From positions 2,339,802 through 2,403,801 of the forward strand of contig NW_025064883.1 in NCBI RefSeq assembly GCF_019112545.1: a stretch of 64,000 nucleotides of DNA. The letters are read 5' to 3'. The position numbers were made by a program, and so were the translations under genes. The notes beneath the pieces are model-generated. The model worked only from the letters and a program-made list of their open reading frames with translations. It had not been told where the DNA came from and did no database searches. Below, piece after piece: positions 54,816 through 64,000 of the stretch. Every line of letters starts with the position of its first letter. Position 1 is the stretch's first letter. The DNA comes from Guyanagaster necrorhizus. Its lineage: Eukaryota; Basidiomycota; Agaricomycetes; Agaricales; Physalacriaceae.

Positions 54816-56132
54816 CTATGTCTCATGGCTTGCTGCGCATTTGATATGGGGGCACGCTATATGTGGTGTTATGCGGTATTGGCGTGCTACAACATCAATA
54901 AGACGATCTCGTCGCGTGTCGAGCAAACGTTTGATCAGACTATCATCTATGTCGAGATCGTGTCGCCAGAAGATATTGAGCCTCTCCAAATCGGGAACTA
55001 TTTTCGTGTCTGCCAACGCTCCCAAAAGCGCGTTGGAAACTGGCCTGTACGGTCCGAAGAGCGGGAATGGCGAGTCGTAGATACTCAGACACGTCAAGCG
55101 CGGAACCATCCTGAGTATGTCCAGCATGTCCGGCAAACGGATAGCAAACCCCTGAAACACAAGCTGCTTCATTGTCGAAGTCCCCTTTAGCGGCCTGTAT
55201 ATGGATTTCAAGCGTAAAGGGGGTCCCGTGCAATCAAAGTGGACGAGTTTTAATATTTCAAGGTTCGGAAACTCAACTTCACAGAGTATCTCTTCAATTT
55301 TTACCATCGTATCTCTGGTGCCTGCGACCGTCAAACTGGAGACTAAGTCACTGCAGAACATCCGGCCGGTCGCCGCAATTACTCCTGTGTGCGACCAATT
55401 TCTCGAACTTGACGGTGGGAGCAGCGTAACGGCCTTGGCTTTGGGAAAGGACATGAGATTTTCCCCAGGCGTCCAGGTTGCAAGTTCCACATTCTCGACC
55501 GCTGATTCTTTGAGGTCCTTTTCGACGAATTCGGTTCGTATCGTACGGAGTTTCGTCGCGGATCGGACAAAGGGGAGATCCAGGAGTTTCGGGAGTGTAA
55601 GGCTCTCAAGCAATGGCAATTTCAAGTCTGCCTCGGAGAGGAAATCGTATACCCGCGGGCATTTGTCGACGAAAGCATGAAGCTCGTAGCATCTGTGCAT
55701 GTGCTTGCGGAGCAACCCTGCCATTTTGTCAAAGGACAGTTGCCAAAACGTATACTCCCATCCCCAGTTTCTGGGTGAGAAAGATTCGACGAAGTTGATC
55801 GAAATGGTGCACGTCTTTGACCTCGTCAGGTAGAGCTCCACTGTATTCTGCAATTTCGAGGACCATTGTTCATCAATTGCGATCCCTTGATAGCGTGGTC
55901 GCTTGATCCAACATCCGTTGACAGGGATGTAGACTTTCGACCAGAGGGTAGGAAAGTCTAGCGTTACGGCGTGCCACCACCAGCACACCCTACCGAGGAT
56001 GATAATATGATATGGATGCTCATATCGTAGGGTTGTAGTGCCGTACGCAAAGATCTCGGCGAGTAGTTCACTCGGGAGAGTGTTAATATGGTTCGTGCCA
56101 CTGGAGGTAAGTCCTTGTTCGATGTCTGCCAT
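54816..56132 (-). CDS. F-box protein
   Basis: Single exon, 438 aa, start ATG 56132. N-terminal F-box: INTLPSELLAEIFAYG, then VCWWWHAVTLDFPTLWSKVY, the usual Agaricomycete form in which the F-box is followed by irregular leucine-rich repeats. Repeat-like pieces include LKLPLLESLTLPKLLDLPFV, FPNLEILKLVHFDCTGPPL, LVFQGFAIRLPDMLDILRMV and VPRLTCLSIYDSPFPLFGPY. It would link targets to SKP1-CUL1 ligases; such genes exist in hundreds of copies in these fungi, so the target cannot be guessed. No stop or frameshift. CAND1, which recycles SCF receptors, lies 45 kb away and is not linked functionally by position. Confidence 0.88.
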   Translation of the reverse strand: MADIEQGLTSSGTNHINTLPSELLAEIFAYGTTTLRYEHPYHIIILGRVCWWWHAVTLDFPTLWSKVYIPVNGCWIKRPRYQGIAIDEQWSSKLQNTVELYLTRSKTCTISINFVESFSPRNWGWEYTFWQLSFDKMAGLLRKHMHRCYELHAFVDKCPRVYDFLSEADLKLPLLESLTLPKLLDLPFVRSATKLRTIRTEFVEKDLKESAVENVELATWTPGENLMSFPKAKAVTLLPPSSSRNWSHTGVIAATGRMFCSDLVSSLTVAGTRDTMVKIEEILCEVEFPNLEILKLVHFDCTGPPLRLKSIYRPLKGTSTMKQLVFQGFAIRLPDMLDILRMVPRLTCLSIYDSPFPLFGPYRPVSNALLGALADTKIVPDLERLNIFWRHDLDIDDSLIKRLLDTRRDRLIDVVARQYRITPHIACPHIKCAASHET

Positions 56133-57032
56133 ACTGGTGTATTTTCGAAGGTAAATGACGTGGTGTGATAGGGGAGAGTGCTAGCGTTGTAGATCGACGA
56201 AAGGAGAGCGCTCTTTATATATCCAATGAACAAGGGGCGAACACTTCCGAGTCAACTTTGTCTAAGACAAGGGTGGCATTGTCTTCTTTCAAGCTTTGAC
56301 TTCGCCACCACAAAGTCCGTGGTTGCTATGCGAACTCATTCAGCTCAAATATTGTGAAAGGACCAAGGTCCTCACATACCTCCATTTACTCCGGGAGACG
56401 AATGGACCTGTTCAATATTAAGATCTTTTAACATTTTTTGACAAAACGTGTAGATTTCTTGGATATCCGTGATGGCGCCGCCGTTGATCCAAAATGATTA
56501 GGATGTCTTACGACGCCTACTTTTAAGCTCAAAACATGACATGACCTTGTTTTATTACGCCAACTGTCTTGTACTTTGTCTTGGAACAAAAACCGCCCTA
56601 TTTCGCATGACACTTTCTAAGTATTATAGCAGCAAGAAGGCCAGAACGCTCAGAGGACCTATTGCTGCTTTGACATAAATTGAAAGCCGGCGGACAGTCG
56701 AAGCGACGCGTCGGTTTTGCTATAAGGAGATCCTTATGTTGCGACTCCCGGACGTATTTCGACATAGGTGATCTAATAGTGTCCAAAATTTCGTACACCA
56801 ACGCACGTCCATTTTATTCAGGCGAAGGGCCATCGACGAGCACGTAGCGAAGGATCGGATTTTCGGACGGATCACACGGATCCGAACGGCCGTTCCGTTT
56901 CCTATCTTACTTCCGTCCCTATCAACCTATTTTATGAAAGTTCAGGCATCCAGGATACTTATCTTGCAAAGGTTACAGGCCTTTTGGATAGGAAAAATAT
57001 TCTGATAACGTCTACTTCGCCAGTCCAACGCC
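56133..57032. promoter_or_regulatory. Divergent upstream region of the F-box gene and the hydrolase gene
   Basis: 900 bases between two divergent start codons, so it holds both promoters. A TATA-like CTTTATATATCC near 56215 lies about 80 bases before the F-box ATG. No open frame with coding character. Confidence 0.5.
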
Positions 57033-58571
57033 ATGGCAAAACCTGCATTTTACGATCCCGACTCACCCAATGAAAAGTTTACTCCCCTGCCTTGGGCCCC
57101 GCTCGTTACCTTGAGCGAGAATGCGGTTCTTCAACCGCCTTTGACTCGTCGCGGAACAGGCCCCGGGATGATTATTTTCTTACCTCCGGTGTCAGCATTC
57201 GAAATCAGTACCGAAGTTGATAAGACACTGGATCCGGAACCGGTGCAAAAATGGGCAGAAGAAGGTTTCGCTGTTGTTGGGGTCACTCCATCTGCTTTGG
57301 GCTGGTCTATCGAAGAAAGTCTAGCAAAGGGTGTAGATGCCCTGCTGAATCTGAAAGAACTTGACATTAGGGACAAGTTTGCTGTTACTAGTGCGTAGGA
57401 ACATGTTTCGTTTTCGAATTATTTTCTTACTGATGTTGTTACCTTTCAGTCTACTATCCTGATATACTTCCCAGAGTTCTTGACGCAATATCTACGGATA
57501 CGCGCATTTCATGTATTGTCTCATTTGGTGCTGCAGTGGAAGTGACGTCTACCATTCCCATAACATTCCACGTACCATCATCACATGAAGCACCTGAAGC
57601 CACGGCGTCCACTTCAGTCTACAAATACACGACTCCATCTCCATACTTTGTTCTGCCCCAAGCTGAGGGTTACAAACCAACATTCGCTTCTATTGTGCAT
57701 ACACGAAACGTCGTCTTTCTCAGGAAGCGTATTGGCGGGCCCTATTTCGATATCGAGGCAATTTGGGATGAGCATGTGTATTTCGAGTTCGAAATCCGAA
57801 GTGTGTCCCAAACTATGGGAACAATGGTGGTATGTTGTTTATTTAGCCGCTTCCAGGGGACGATTTGAATGTTATTGATTATAGCAAGAGCCCTACGTCA
57901 ACCATGTACCCACTGTAAGGTGTTTTCATGTATTGTATCATATGCTGATTCCCTACGCATATTACAGATGACTGGCGGTATTGGCCGGCAGAATTTGACC
58001 GCGTTTTATCGAGATCATTTCATCTTTGCGTAGGTAATCTCCCCCAAGCCTATCATCTTCAGCTTATCCGGCCGCGTAAGTAACCCGGCCGATACTGACC
58101 TTGAAACCGTTTCGCGAACCGTCGGTCCTGATCGCATTGTTGGTGCGTGTACTTCTATCGTTGGCACCGACTTATATCGCTTATCTTCTGTTCATAGAGG
58201 AATTCATCTTCAAATGCACCCATGACAAGACCATTGATTGGCTTCTACCTGCTGTTCCTCCGACAGGGAAAAAGCTAGAGATTCCCATGCTGGGCGTCGT
58301 GAACGTACGCGGCGACCGACTATACCACGGTTAGCGTCTATGTAGGACTGTAGATTAATCTTCCACTGATTCGTTGATAGAACACATTTGGTGGGATCAG
58401 GGAACAGCTTTATTACAGGCAGGGCTTATCCCTGCGCAAGTTCCATTTCCCCTCGAAGGCGGAAATCAGATGCTTCGTCTTCCTGTCGCAGGACAGGAAT
58501 GTTCGAGACTACTGGTCAATGAAAGAGACGGGAAAAGTAACGAAATGTTCGAGTGGGGTATCCAGAAGTAA
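57033..58571 (+). CDS. Dienelactone-hydrolase-like alpha/beta hydrolase with NTF2/SnoaL-like C-terminal half
   Basis: Seven exons: 57033-57390, 57450-57829, 57885-57914, 57968-58029, 58081-58142, 58198-58329, 58381-58571; 404 aa, all joins in frame. The N-terminal part (GPGMIIFLPPVSAFEI, EGFAVVGVTPSALGW, GVDALLNLKELDIRDKFAVT, CIVSFGA) follows the dienelactone hydrolase order. The nucleophile position expected as G-x-C/S-x-G reads VSFGAAVEV, so a catalytic Cys/Ser is not obvious. The C-terminal part (GRQNLTAFYRDHFIFANPAD, VGPDRIVEEFIFKCTHDKTI, GDRLYHEHIWWDQGTALLQA) is the SnoaL-like cone fold found fused to such hydrolases in fungi. It may be a carboxymethylenebutenolidase-like protein of uncertain activity. 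Confidence 0.85.
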
Positions 58572-58739
58572 ATATGAATAAGAATTGTATCAATACTATT
58601 GCGCTTTCACATATGGGTTGTCATGAGCTTGTTCCAGAGCTATTGTCTTGACTTTAGTCACGGAGGAAAATCGGGACAACAAATATGATACAAAATCTCC
58701 GAATTCAAGAGACGATCAAAGAGCATTAACAGTGCTGTT

Positions 58740-60089
58740 GCATGGTGGCAGGTCATCCAATGACTGAGTCGCCGAATGCCAATCTAATGATCGACGAGTC
58801 GGTTGCTGTTCAGGCACGTGATCTTTCAAACAGATCAGTCAATAATGAGTCTGACTCTCAATTATCACAACACTTATATCCACCCATGGTTTTTCATCTG
58901 ATTTCTCTCAAGAATTTTCATTCTAAGTGTGAGCTCAGTCAGTCTGAGTATCACCTTACCAGGCTAATGATGTGGTAAATGCATTCTGAGAATGTACTTT
59001 GTGCTGAGTCAATCTATGAGGCATTACATGACCTTGAAGCAAAGCTATTGGAATATGGCTCAGAAATACCAAAGATTGGAAAATATTTTTTTGCTCCTCA
59101 GAATCACCTATAATGACTTCAAGCACTCACTGTCAGTTCATTAGTCTTTAGTCAGCTCTATAAGCTCACTTCTTATTGAGCTTCTGCTGATCATCATTAG
59201 AGAGGCATACCACATTGATATCTTCTTTTATGCACCTATGTATAGTGAGATGACTGTTATGCTTCTACCAAACACTCACAAATAATTGGCACTGCTACTG
59301 CCAGAGTCTGATCCTGGGTTCTGATTCTGAGTTCATTGTTGGTATAAGAGTATGATAAGGATGATGAGATAGGCAATGATGATGTGTGTTAGAGGTATAA
59401 GTGGATGAGGCTGATAGTGTTGGAAATCCTTAGTGTTGTGCAGAGTGGACTCCAGGCTGGTAAGGCCAGATGGTATGACCTTGTTATTCTACAGCTCCTA
59501 TAGAGTTTGTATTTATACTCTCCAGACTTTTATCTAGAATTTACTACACCTTTCTCTTTCTCTCAAGCTTACTCATCAACTCTTGGCATGATGCTGAATT
59601 GCCCTTTCTAGAACTTTCCAGCAAAATCCCAACAGATAGAGATAGTCTACCATTGTGGTAAGAGTATTTGCACTAGATAGTCAGAGAGTGTAGTAGGTGT
59701 TTGGAACCTTAGCTTGAGACTGAGATATAATGATGTATGCTACTGTCTTAAATACAAGCCCTTTGCCCTACAGACAACTATTGTCTGATTTCCATGTTCT
59801 CTACTTATTGTTTGGGTGACAATGACTGTGCTCTTGCTTTTGTTTGTCATTGTTGTTCTGCTATGCTATTGCTATAGTGAGTTTTCTGTATGCCACAGTT
59901 CTTATTATAACTAAGGTATAGGACAGCAACTATTGTTGCATTGTTTCCAGCTGTCTATTGTATACCAATAAGTAAAATATAGTTATGATGTCATCATAAT
60001 ATTATCATCCTTATAAAGTCAGATTTTTGGTCAGGATTGATAAGCATCAGCAGATCATGATTTAGAAGTAAATTGTGACATTACCCTCT
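58740..60089. other. CpG-depleted decayed repeat DNA
   Basis: After about 58830 CG dinucleotides nearly vanish, marking old silenced transposon sequence. Short frames (58742-58978, LIDESVAVQARDLSN, then FHLISLKNFHSKCELSQSEY) have no recognisable domain. It contains the solo LTR listed separately. Confidence 0.6.
59418..59634. mobile_element. Solo LTR, Copia-like ends, 217 bases
   Basis: Begins TGTTGGAAAT and ends AAATCCCAACA, the TGTTGG/CCAACA ends common in Ty1/Copia elements. It is flanked on both sides by GATAG (59413-59417 and 59635-59639), a 5-base target duplication. No internal region is attached, so it is a solo LTR left by recombination between two LTRs. Confidence 0.82.
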
Positions 60090-60610
60090 TGTTATAATTT
60101 TTTCTTATTTTTTCTTATTTTTATCTTTTATTTGAGGGATTGACCTCTATTTTGCTTAGTCAGAGTGCTTAGATCAGCACTTAGGACCATGGGACAGACT
60201 TAGTCATCACAACAATGCCTAGTTAGTCATTGTCCTTTGATACAATGGTAACTGCTCAATAACAGATAATACCCTTTTGTAGGTAGCTTAATAACACTGG
60301 ATAAAATGCTTTATAATGCCAGGATGCACAATTAGGTAGTTATATCTATAGAACAGATGATGACTGGTATATAAGTAGTGTAGCTCTCACTATAGTATTT
60401 TCAGCTTTGAGCTAAAGTTTTATTCTCCACTATCTTATTTTGAGCTAATCTAAAGGCCTTGCAATATAAAGCCACATAACACATCAAGTGAACTCTGACA
60501 TCATTGTCTGAAGTGTGAGACAGTGTCAGTTTATTATGTGTTTAGGTCATATGTCATTTAGGCTTAACAATTAGCTCAAAGCTTCTAGCTTCTCTTTCTC
60601 AAGTCTAATT
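60090..60610 (+). repeat. Gypsy-like LTR, copy 1 (more decayed)
   Basis: Starts TGTTATAATTTTTTC. It shares ordered blocks with the LTR at 61115: GCTTAGTCAGAGTGC, CAGCACTTAGGAC, CAGCTTTGAGCTAAAGTTT, TTATTCTC-TACTATCTTAT, GGGCTTAA-AATTAGCT. Its end is blurred (AAGTCTAATT against AAGCCTAACA). Nearly CpG-free. Confidence 0.7.
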
Positions 60611-61114
60611 GTGCTAAGAAACTGAATACTCCCCTTGATCAACTCATCAGATCTGAATTTTGACTATGAGTTCTTTGAATTCCTTGCTTCAATTATCAGA
60701 ACATTGTTAGAATTATTAGTGATCATACAGCTGTATCATGGATGTCAATTAATCACTGTTTTGGCCATCTATTATTATCAACAATTTCAGCACATCCAAT
60801 ATATTCTATGAAATGTTATCCTCAATCTCCTCCTCCATGACATCTCTCTCTCTGCCTGACAGTCCTTCCAGCCTATGGAAGAAACTATACCCAAAACCAT
60901 CTCTGGAGATATGTCTGAAAAATATCCTGGAGAAGAGGTGCAGCACTGATACCTGCTCTGATCTTCAATGGCAATCATTTGAGACACTGGAAACCTTTGA
61001 GCTACAGTTTTGAAGACCCAGACCTGACACACCAATCCCATGCATCAAATGCATGAATGTCTCCAGCCACATTCATTTGACAAAGGGCATCCCCTTAACT
61101 GCACCTTCTGAACT
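60611..61114. other. Internal-like sequence between two LTR copies
   Basis: Both LTRs are followed by a similar CTAA-x-GAACTGAAT stretch, as expected of a primer-binding site region. This suggests that copy 1 is the left LTR of an older element into which the second inserted. The short frame at 60813-61013 has no known domain. Confidence 0.45.
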
Positions 61115-61671
61115 TGTTATGATTTTTCCTATTTTCTTTTCTTTTTCCTTGGAAATAACCCCTATCTTCGCTTAGTCAGAGTGCCTAGACCAGCACTTAG
61201 GACTGTGGGAAGGCTTAGTCAGCAGCCTAGTCGGTCATGGTCTTATCATGCTGCTGTGTGCTGTGAAGAGAGAGACAATGCTTTTTTTGTCCTCAAACTG
61301 CAGCACAGCAGTAACAGCACAACAGCAAGACAATAGCTTTTGTGGAGAGCTTGGTAACCACAGCAGTAACAGCTCTACAATAGATCACATCTTTTGTGAA
61401 CATTTATTTAGAATTAGATAACAGAACAGTATTTAAGTAGCCTAGCTCTCACTGTAATACCTCAGCTTTGAGCTAAAGTTTATTCTCTACTATCTTATCT
61501 TGAGCCACTTGCAATGCCTTGACTACACAACTCTATTAACACATCAGTGAACTCAGTCAGTCTAATCTGAAGTGCGAGGTTCTAAACTGTTTATCATGTG
61601 TTGATAGTCATGTGGAATTTGGGCTTAATAATTAGCTTGAAGCTTTTAGCTTTCCTTCTTCAAGCCTAACA
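61115..61671 (+). repeat. Gypsy-like LTR, copy 2 (557 bases)
   Basis: Starts TGTTATGATTTTTCC and ends CTTCAAGCCTAACA. It contains a TATA-like GTATTTAAGTAGCC before CTCTCACTG. A few CpG remain, so it is younger than copy 1. Confidence 0.72.
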
Positions 61672-63825
61672 AAGGCTAAAAGAACTGAATGCTTTCTATC
61701 AACCTTCTCTTGATCTACAAGATAGGGAACTCTATGCTATCTATCAACAGCTTTATCAACTCCAAAGCACCCCCTTCCTCAATTGAATTGCTGACCGTTC
61801 TTCTAGAAATCTTAACAACTAAGATAGTCAAGGATTATCAAACTCAGGATGATATCATCCATCAACTCATTGACAGCCTCTTTGCTGAAACCTGAACTAA
61901 CAAACTCAGACTCAGAGAGGGGTCTAAAAGCATAGACCAATCAAGTCCTCTCCAAAAGAAGGAAGAGTCCCACCTCTGTTCTCTATACCTCCTGACCTTC
62001 AACTCTGACTCTACCAACGAGCTGGAGGAAGAAGAGGAGGGTGAGCTCAGTCGACAGTGGAGAGATGAGCTTGATAAAGAGCACTGACAGTTAGCCAGAA
62101 TTGGCCAACCAGCAGAATGGGGCCCTGCCCCAAGAGTCAGGGAGCACTGAAAATGGCTTCCAGGCACAGAGTGGGATGAAAATCCTGAAGATGACCCCTA
62201 TGCCCCAGATTGCTGGGACAACTCAGAGGACAATCAGGATTGAAATACCAATGAATGATCATCAGTTATAAATGCAAAAAGTTGGGGACCCCTGCCAGCT
62301 CAGAGATAGAAGTGGTCTCTAGGTACTGAATGGAATGAAGATCCTAAGGATGACCCTTATGCAGCTGACTGATGGGATGACATCACAGAGGATGGAGAAA
62401 GCAGTCCAGATGGACCATTATCCCCCAACAAGTCAGAGAGTAGCAGCTCCCTGTCCAGTGATGACTCTGCTGTTGACTGGATTCACAATATCTGGATACC
62501 ACCAGTACCCCAGATCAGCAATTGAACCCTTCATGGGTTCTTGCATAAGAAGCTCACCACTCTTTTCCTCAACCTGGACTTCTATAATGAATTCTGAAAC
62601 TATGCTGAACATATCAAAAGAAAAAGGGAGTGGCAGTATAATGCCAAGACTGAGAGGGTCTGAGATTTGCCCATCTGGGGGATCCCATATTGGAAGGACT
62701 CCAACAACCCCCAAGGTCTATATTGGCCTGAGAGAGGATGGAGAAATAGAAGAGAAGGGAAGCATCCTCTCTGCAAGTAATCATTGGACCAGGCTTGTGG
62801 ATGAGGAGTGGGAGGACTGGCAAAACAGAGAGGGCCAGTACCTGAGAAAATAGTGAATCCCTTGGCTGATTCTCAGCAAGGAAGGATCACCACTGGCATC
62901 AGGAATGCCCCTGGTGCTACCAGAAGAAGAAGAAGACCAGTATCTATCACCATTGACAGAGATCACATCATCCTGAGGAAACAATTTTTCATCCAGCAGC
63001 AGCATAATATCATGGCTTTCTCAGGAAAAGCCAAAATACCCAAATCCATAGAGGTACCCAGTTTGAAAACTATATGCTGGACAGCTGCCACCAGATGAAG
63101 CTGAAGGCAGTAATATGCCTGAAAAGCCTATTCTAATAGAAGATAATCCTGTTGTGCTCACTCAAGGCTGGACCATCAGGAATGATTGAATCATGCAGAA
63201 GACAGTTCCTCCACTGGGAAGTCCTATTGCCAATGATGGTTCTCTTCATTCCTTCCTAGGACCCCTGAATAGATGGTTGGGACTGCCTGCCAGAGAATGG
63301 CCAAACCTGATGTCCACCCTTGATGCAGGGGCCTAAATTCTTAACATCAAACTGATCCTTGTATCTGAACTCTGCCTCTTTAAGGGGGCATCAGATAATA
63401 TTGATTGTTTCTTGGTTGACTGTGACCAATACTTCTAGGTGTTCACCTCTTATTTTCTGGCTGATATGTACAAGATGACATTCACTGCAACCCATATGGC
63501 AGACAAAGCCAAAATGTGGTGGATTCTGATTTCTCTGATCTTCTGGTCTATAACAAGGACTCATCACTGATATCCCTCATGGCTGGTCTTTAAACAAATG
63601 ATCATCAACAAATTCATGAATCTGGCTGTCCAGAAAGTCCACAAACAGAAGATGAAGGACTTTAAGATAGTCGGCAAATCAGCCACTGACTACTTTGACA
63701 AATTGGAGTGACTCAGCAAACTTGCTGGAGTCTAGGACAATGTTGCTGACTCCAGATGAATGGTTGAGTACATAAAGATGGGAGTATCAGCCTCTTATCT
63801 TATTACTATTTCTGATGCACCTGTC
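61672..63825 (+). pseudogene. Decayed Ty3/Gypsy-type gag region
   Basis: Following the LTR: an acidic, Pro-rich N-terminal region, a basic linker, then the retrotransposon gag core near 63390-63720. The core reads CFLVDCDQYF, FLADMYKMTFTATHMADKAK, MWWILIS (the conserved tryptophan pair) and SATDYFDKLE. In-frame TGA and TAG codons recur. The sequence breaks at 63826, where a CACTA element enters. Any protease or pol lies beyond the window or is lost. Confidence 0.72.
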
Positions 63826-64000
63826 CACTAAAACGCGACTTTTGTTTTAACTTCAAATTTGAGCGTTTTTCTTGGTCCATTGTAAGGAAAGCTAAGGATT
63901 TGCTTACTGTGAGCAAGGAAATGTAAGGGTGGCTAACCAAAGCTAAGGGTGGCTAACCAATAGGCTTACTGGGAGAGGGTTTTTGTAAGGAAAGCTAAGG
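63826..64000 (+). mobile_element. Left end of a CACTA (EnSpm-type) DNA transposon, truncated by window
   Basis: Begins CACTAAAACGCGAC directly inside the decayed gag. CpG reappears at once. Subterminal repeats follow: TAAGGGTGGCTAACCAA at 63924-63940 and 63944-63960, and TGTAAGGAAAGCTAAGG at 63881-63897 and 63984-64000. A CACTA terminus plus short subterminal repeats is diagnostic of this superfamily. The candidate 3-base target site on the left is GTC (63823-63825). The rest lies outside. Confidence 0.72.

Noticed and set aside
54525..55190. 221-codon plus-strand open frame antisense to the F-box gene
   Set aside because: It runs opposite a clear F-box/LRR coding frame, has no domain and reflects the open antisense frame of that gene.
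1..64000. CRISPR arrays, bacterial operons or prophage
   Set aside because: The sequence is intron-rich eukaryotic DNA; no regularly spaced repeats of that kind were seen.

Overview
The window looks like nuclear DNA of a mushroom-forming basidiomycete (Agaricomycete). Protein genes are cut by many short GT-AG introns (mostly 45-60 bases). Both strands are used without operons. The gene set (HECT ligase, CAND1, VPS4, RSC-type bromodomain/BAH protein, mitochondrial E2, P450, Zn2Cys6 factor, BTB, F-box and MYND proteins) is that of a fungal chromosome. Exon joins below were worked out by hand from reading frame, splice signals and family similarity.

Layout: 1-2079 holds the 3' end of a HUL5/UBE3C ubiquitin ligase (+). 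2080-5694 holds a decayed P-loop ATPase relic and otherwise nothing I can support. 5695-10014 is a complete CAND1 gene (-, 14 exons, 1217 aa). 10226-13208 (-) and 14316-15644 (+) are head-to-head paralogs that join thioredoxin folds (three in one, one in the other) to a shared C-terminal domain I do not recognise. 16073-21290 carries an AT-hook protein, VPS4, a small SH3/Tudor-like protein and a BTB protein. 21535-27711 is a membrane-protein gene whose last exon is split by a 5-kb LTR retrotransposon (22687-27678, target duplication GGTGC). 27712-30688 is mostly unresolved. 30689-32946 is an intact P450. 33010-35250 holds two poorly resolved hypothetical genes. 35997-37603 is a branched-chain keto acid dehydrogenase E2. 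38142-39519 has two small hypothetical genes. 40426-42338 is a MYND protein. 42697-45306 is a bromodomain/BAH chromatin-remodeller subunit. 46036-47794 is a single-pass membrane protein. 48097-50720 is a graveyard of a HAD-like fragment, a CK1-like kinase and a short-chain dehydrogenase. A tRNA-Val(AAC) lies at 50882-50955 (-). 51043-58571 carries a Zn2Cys6 transcription factor, an F-box protein and a dienelactone-hydrolase-like enzyme. 58740-64000 is nested transposon DNA: a solo LTR, two Gypsy-type LTRs with a decayed gag, and the end of a CACTA DNA transposon.

Shared themes: HUL5, CAND1, BTB and F-box proteins all belong to ubiquitin/cullin biology, but they are not adjacent in a way that implies co-regulation. 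Both retroelement blocks are almost free of CpG and carry many in-frame TGA codons, as expected from deamination of methylated CpG. The host genes around them keep CpG. The strongest points for follow-up are the thioredoxin paralog pair with its unknown domain and in-frame TGA, and the retrotransposon that contains a 1-kb inverted duplication of its own 3' end.
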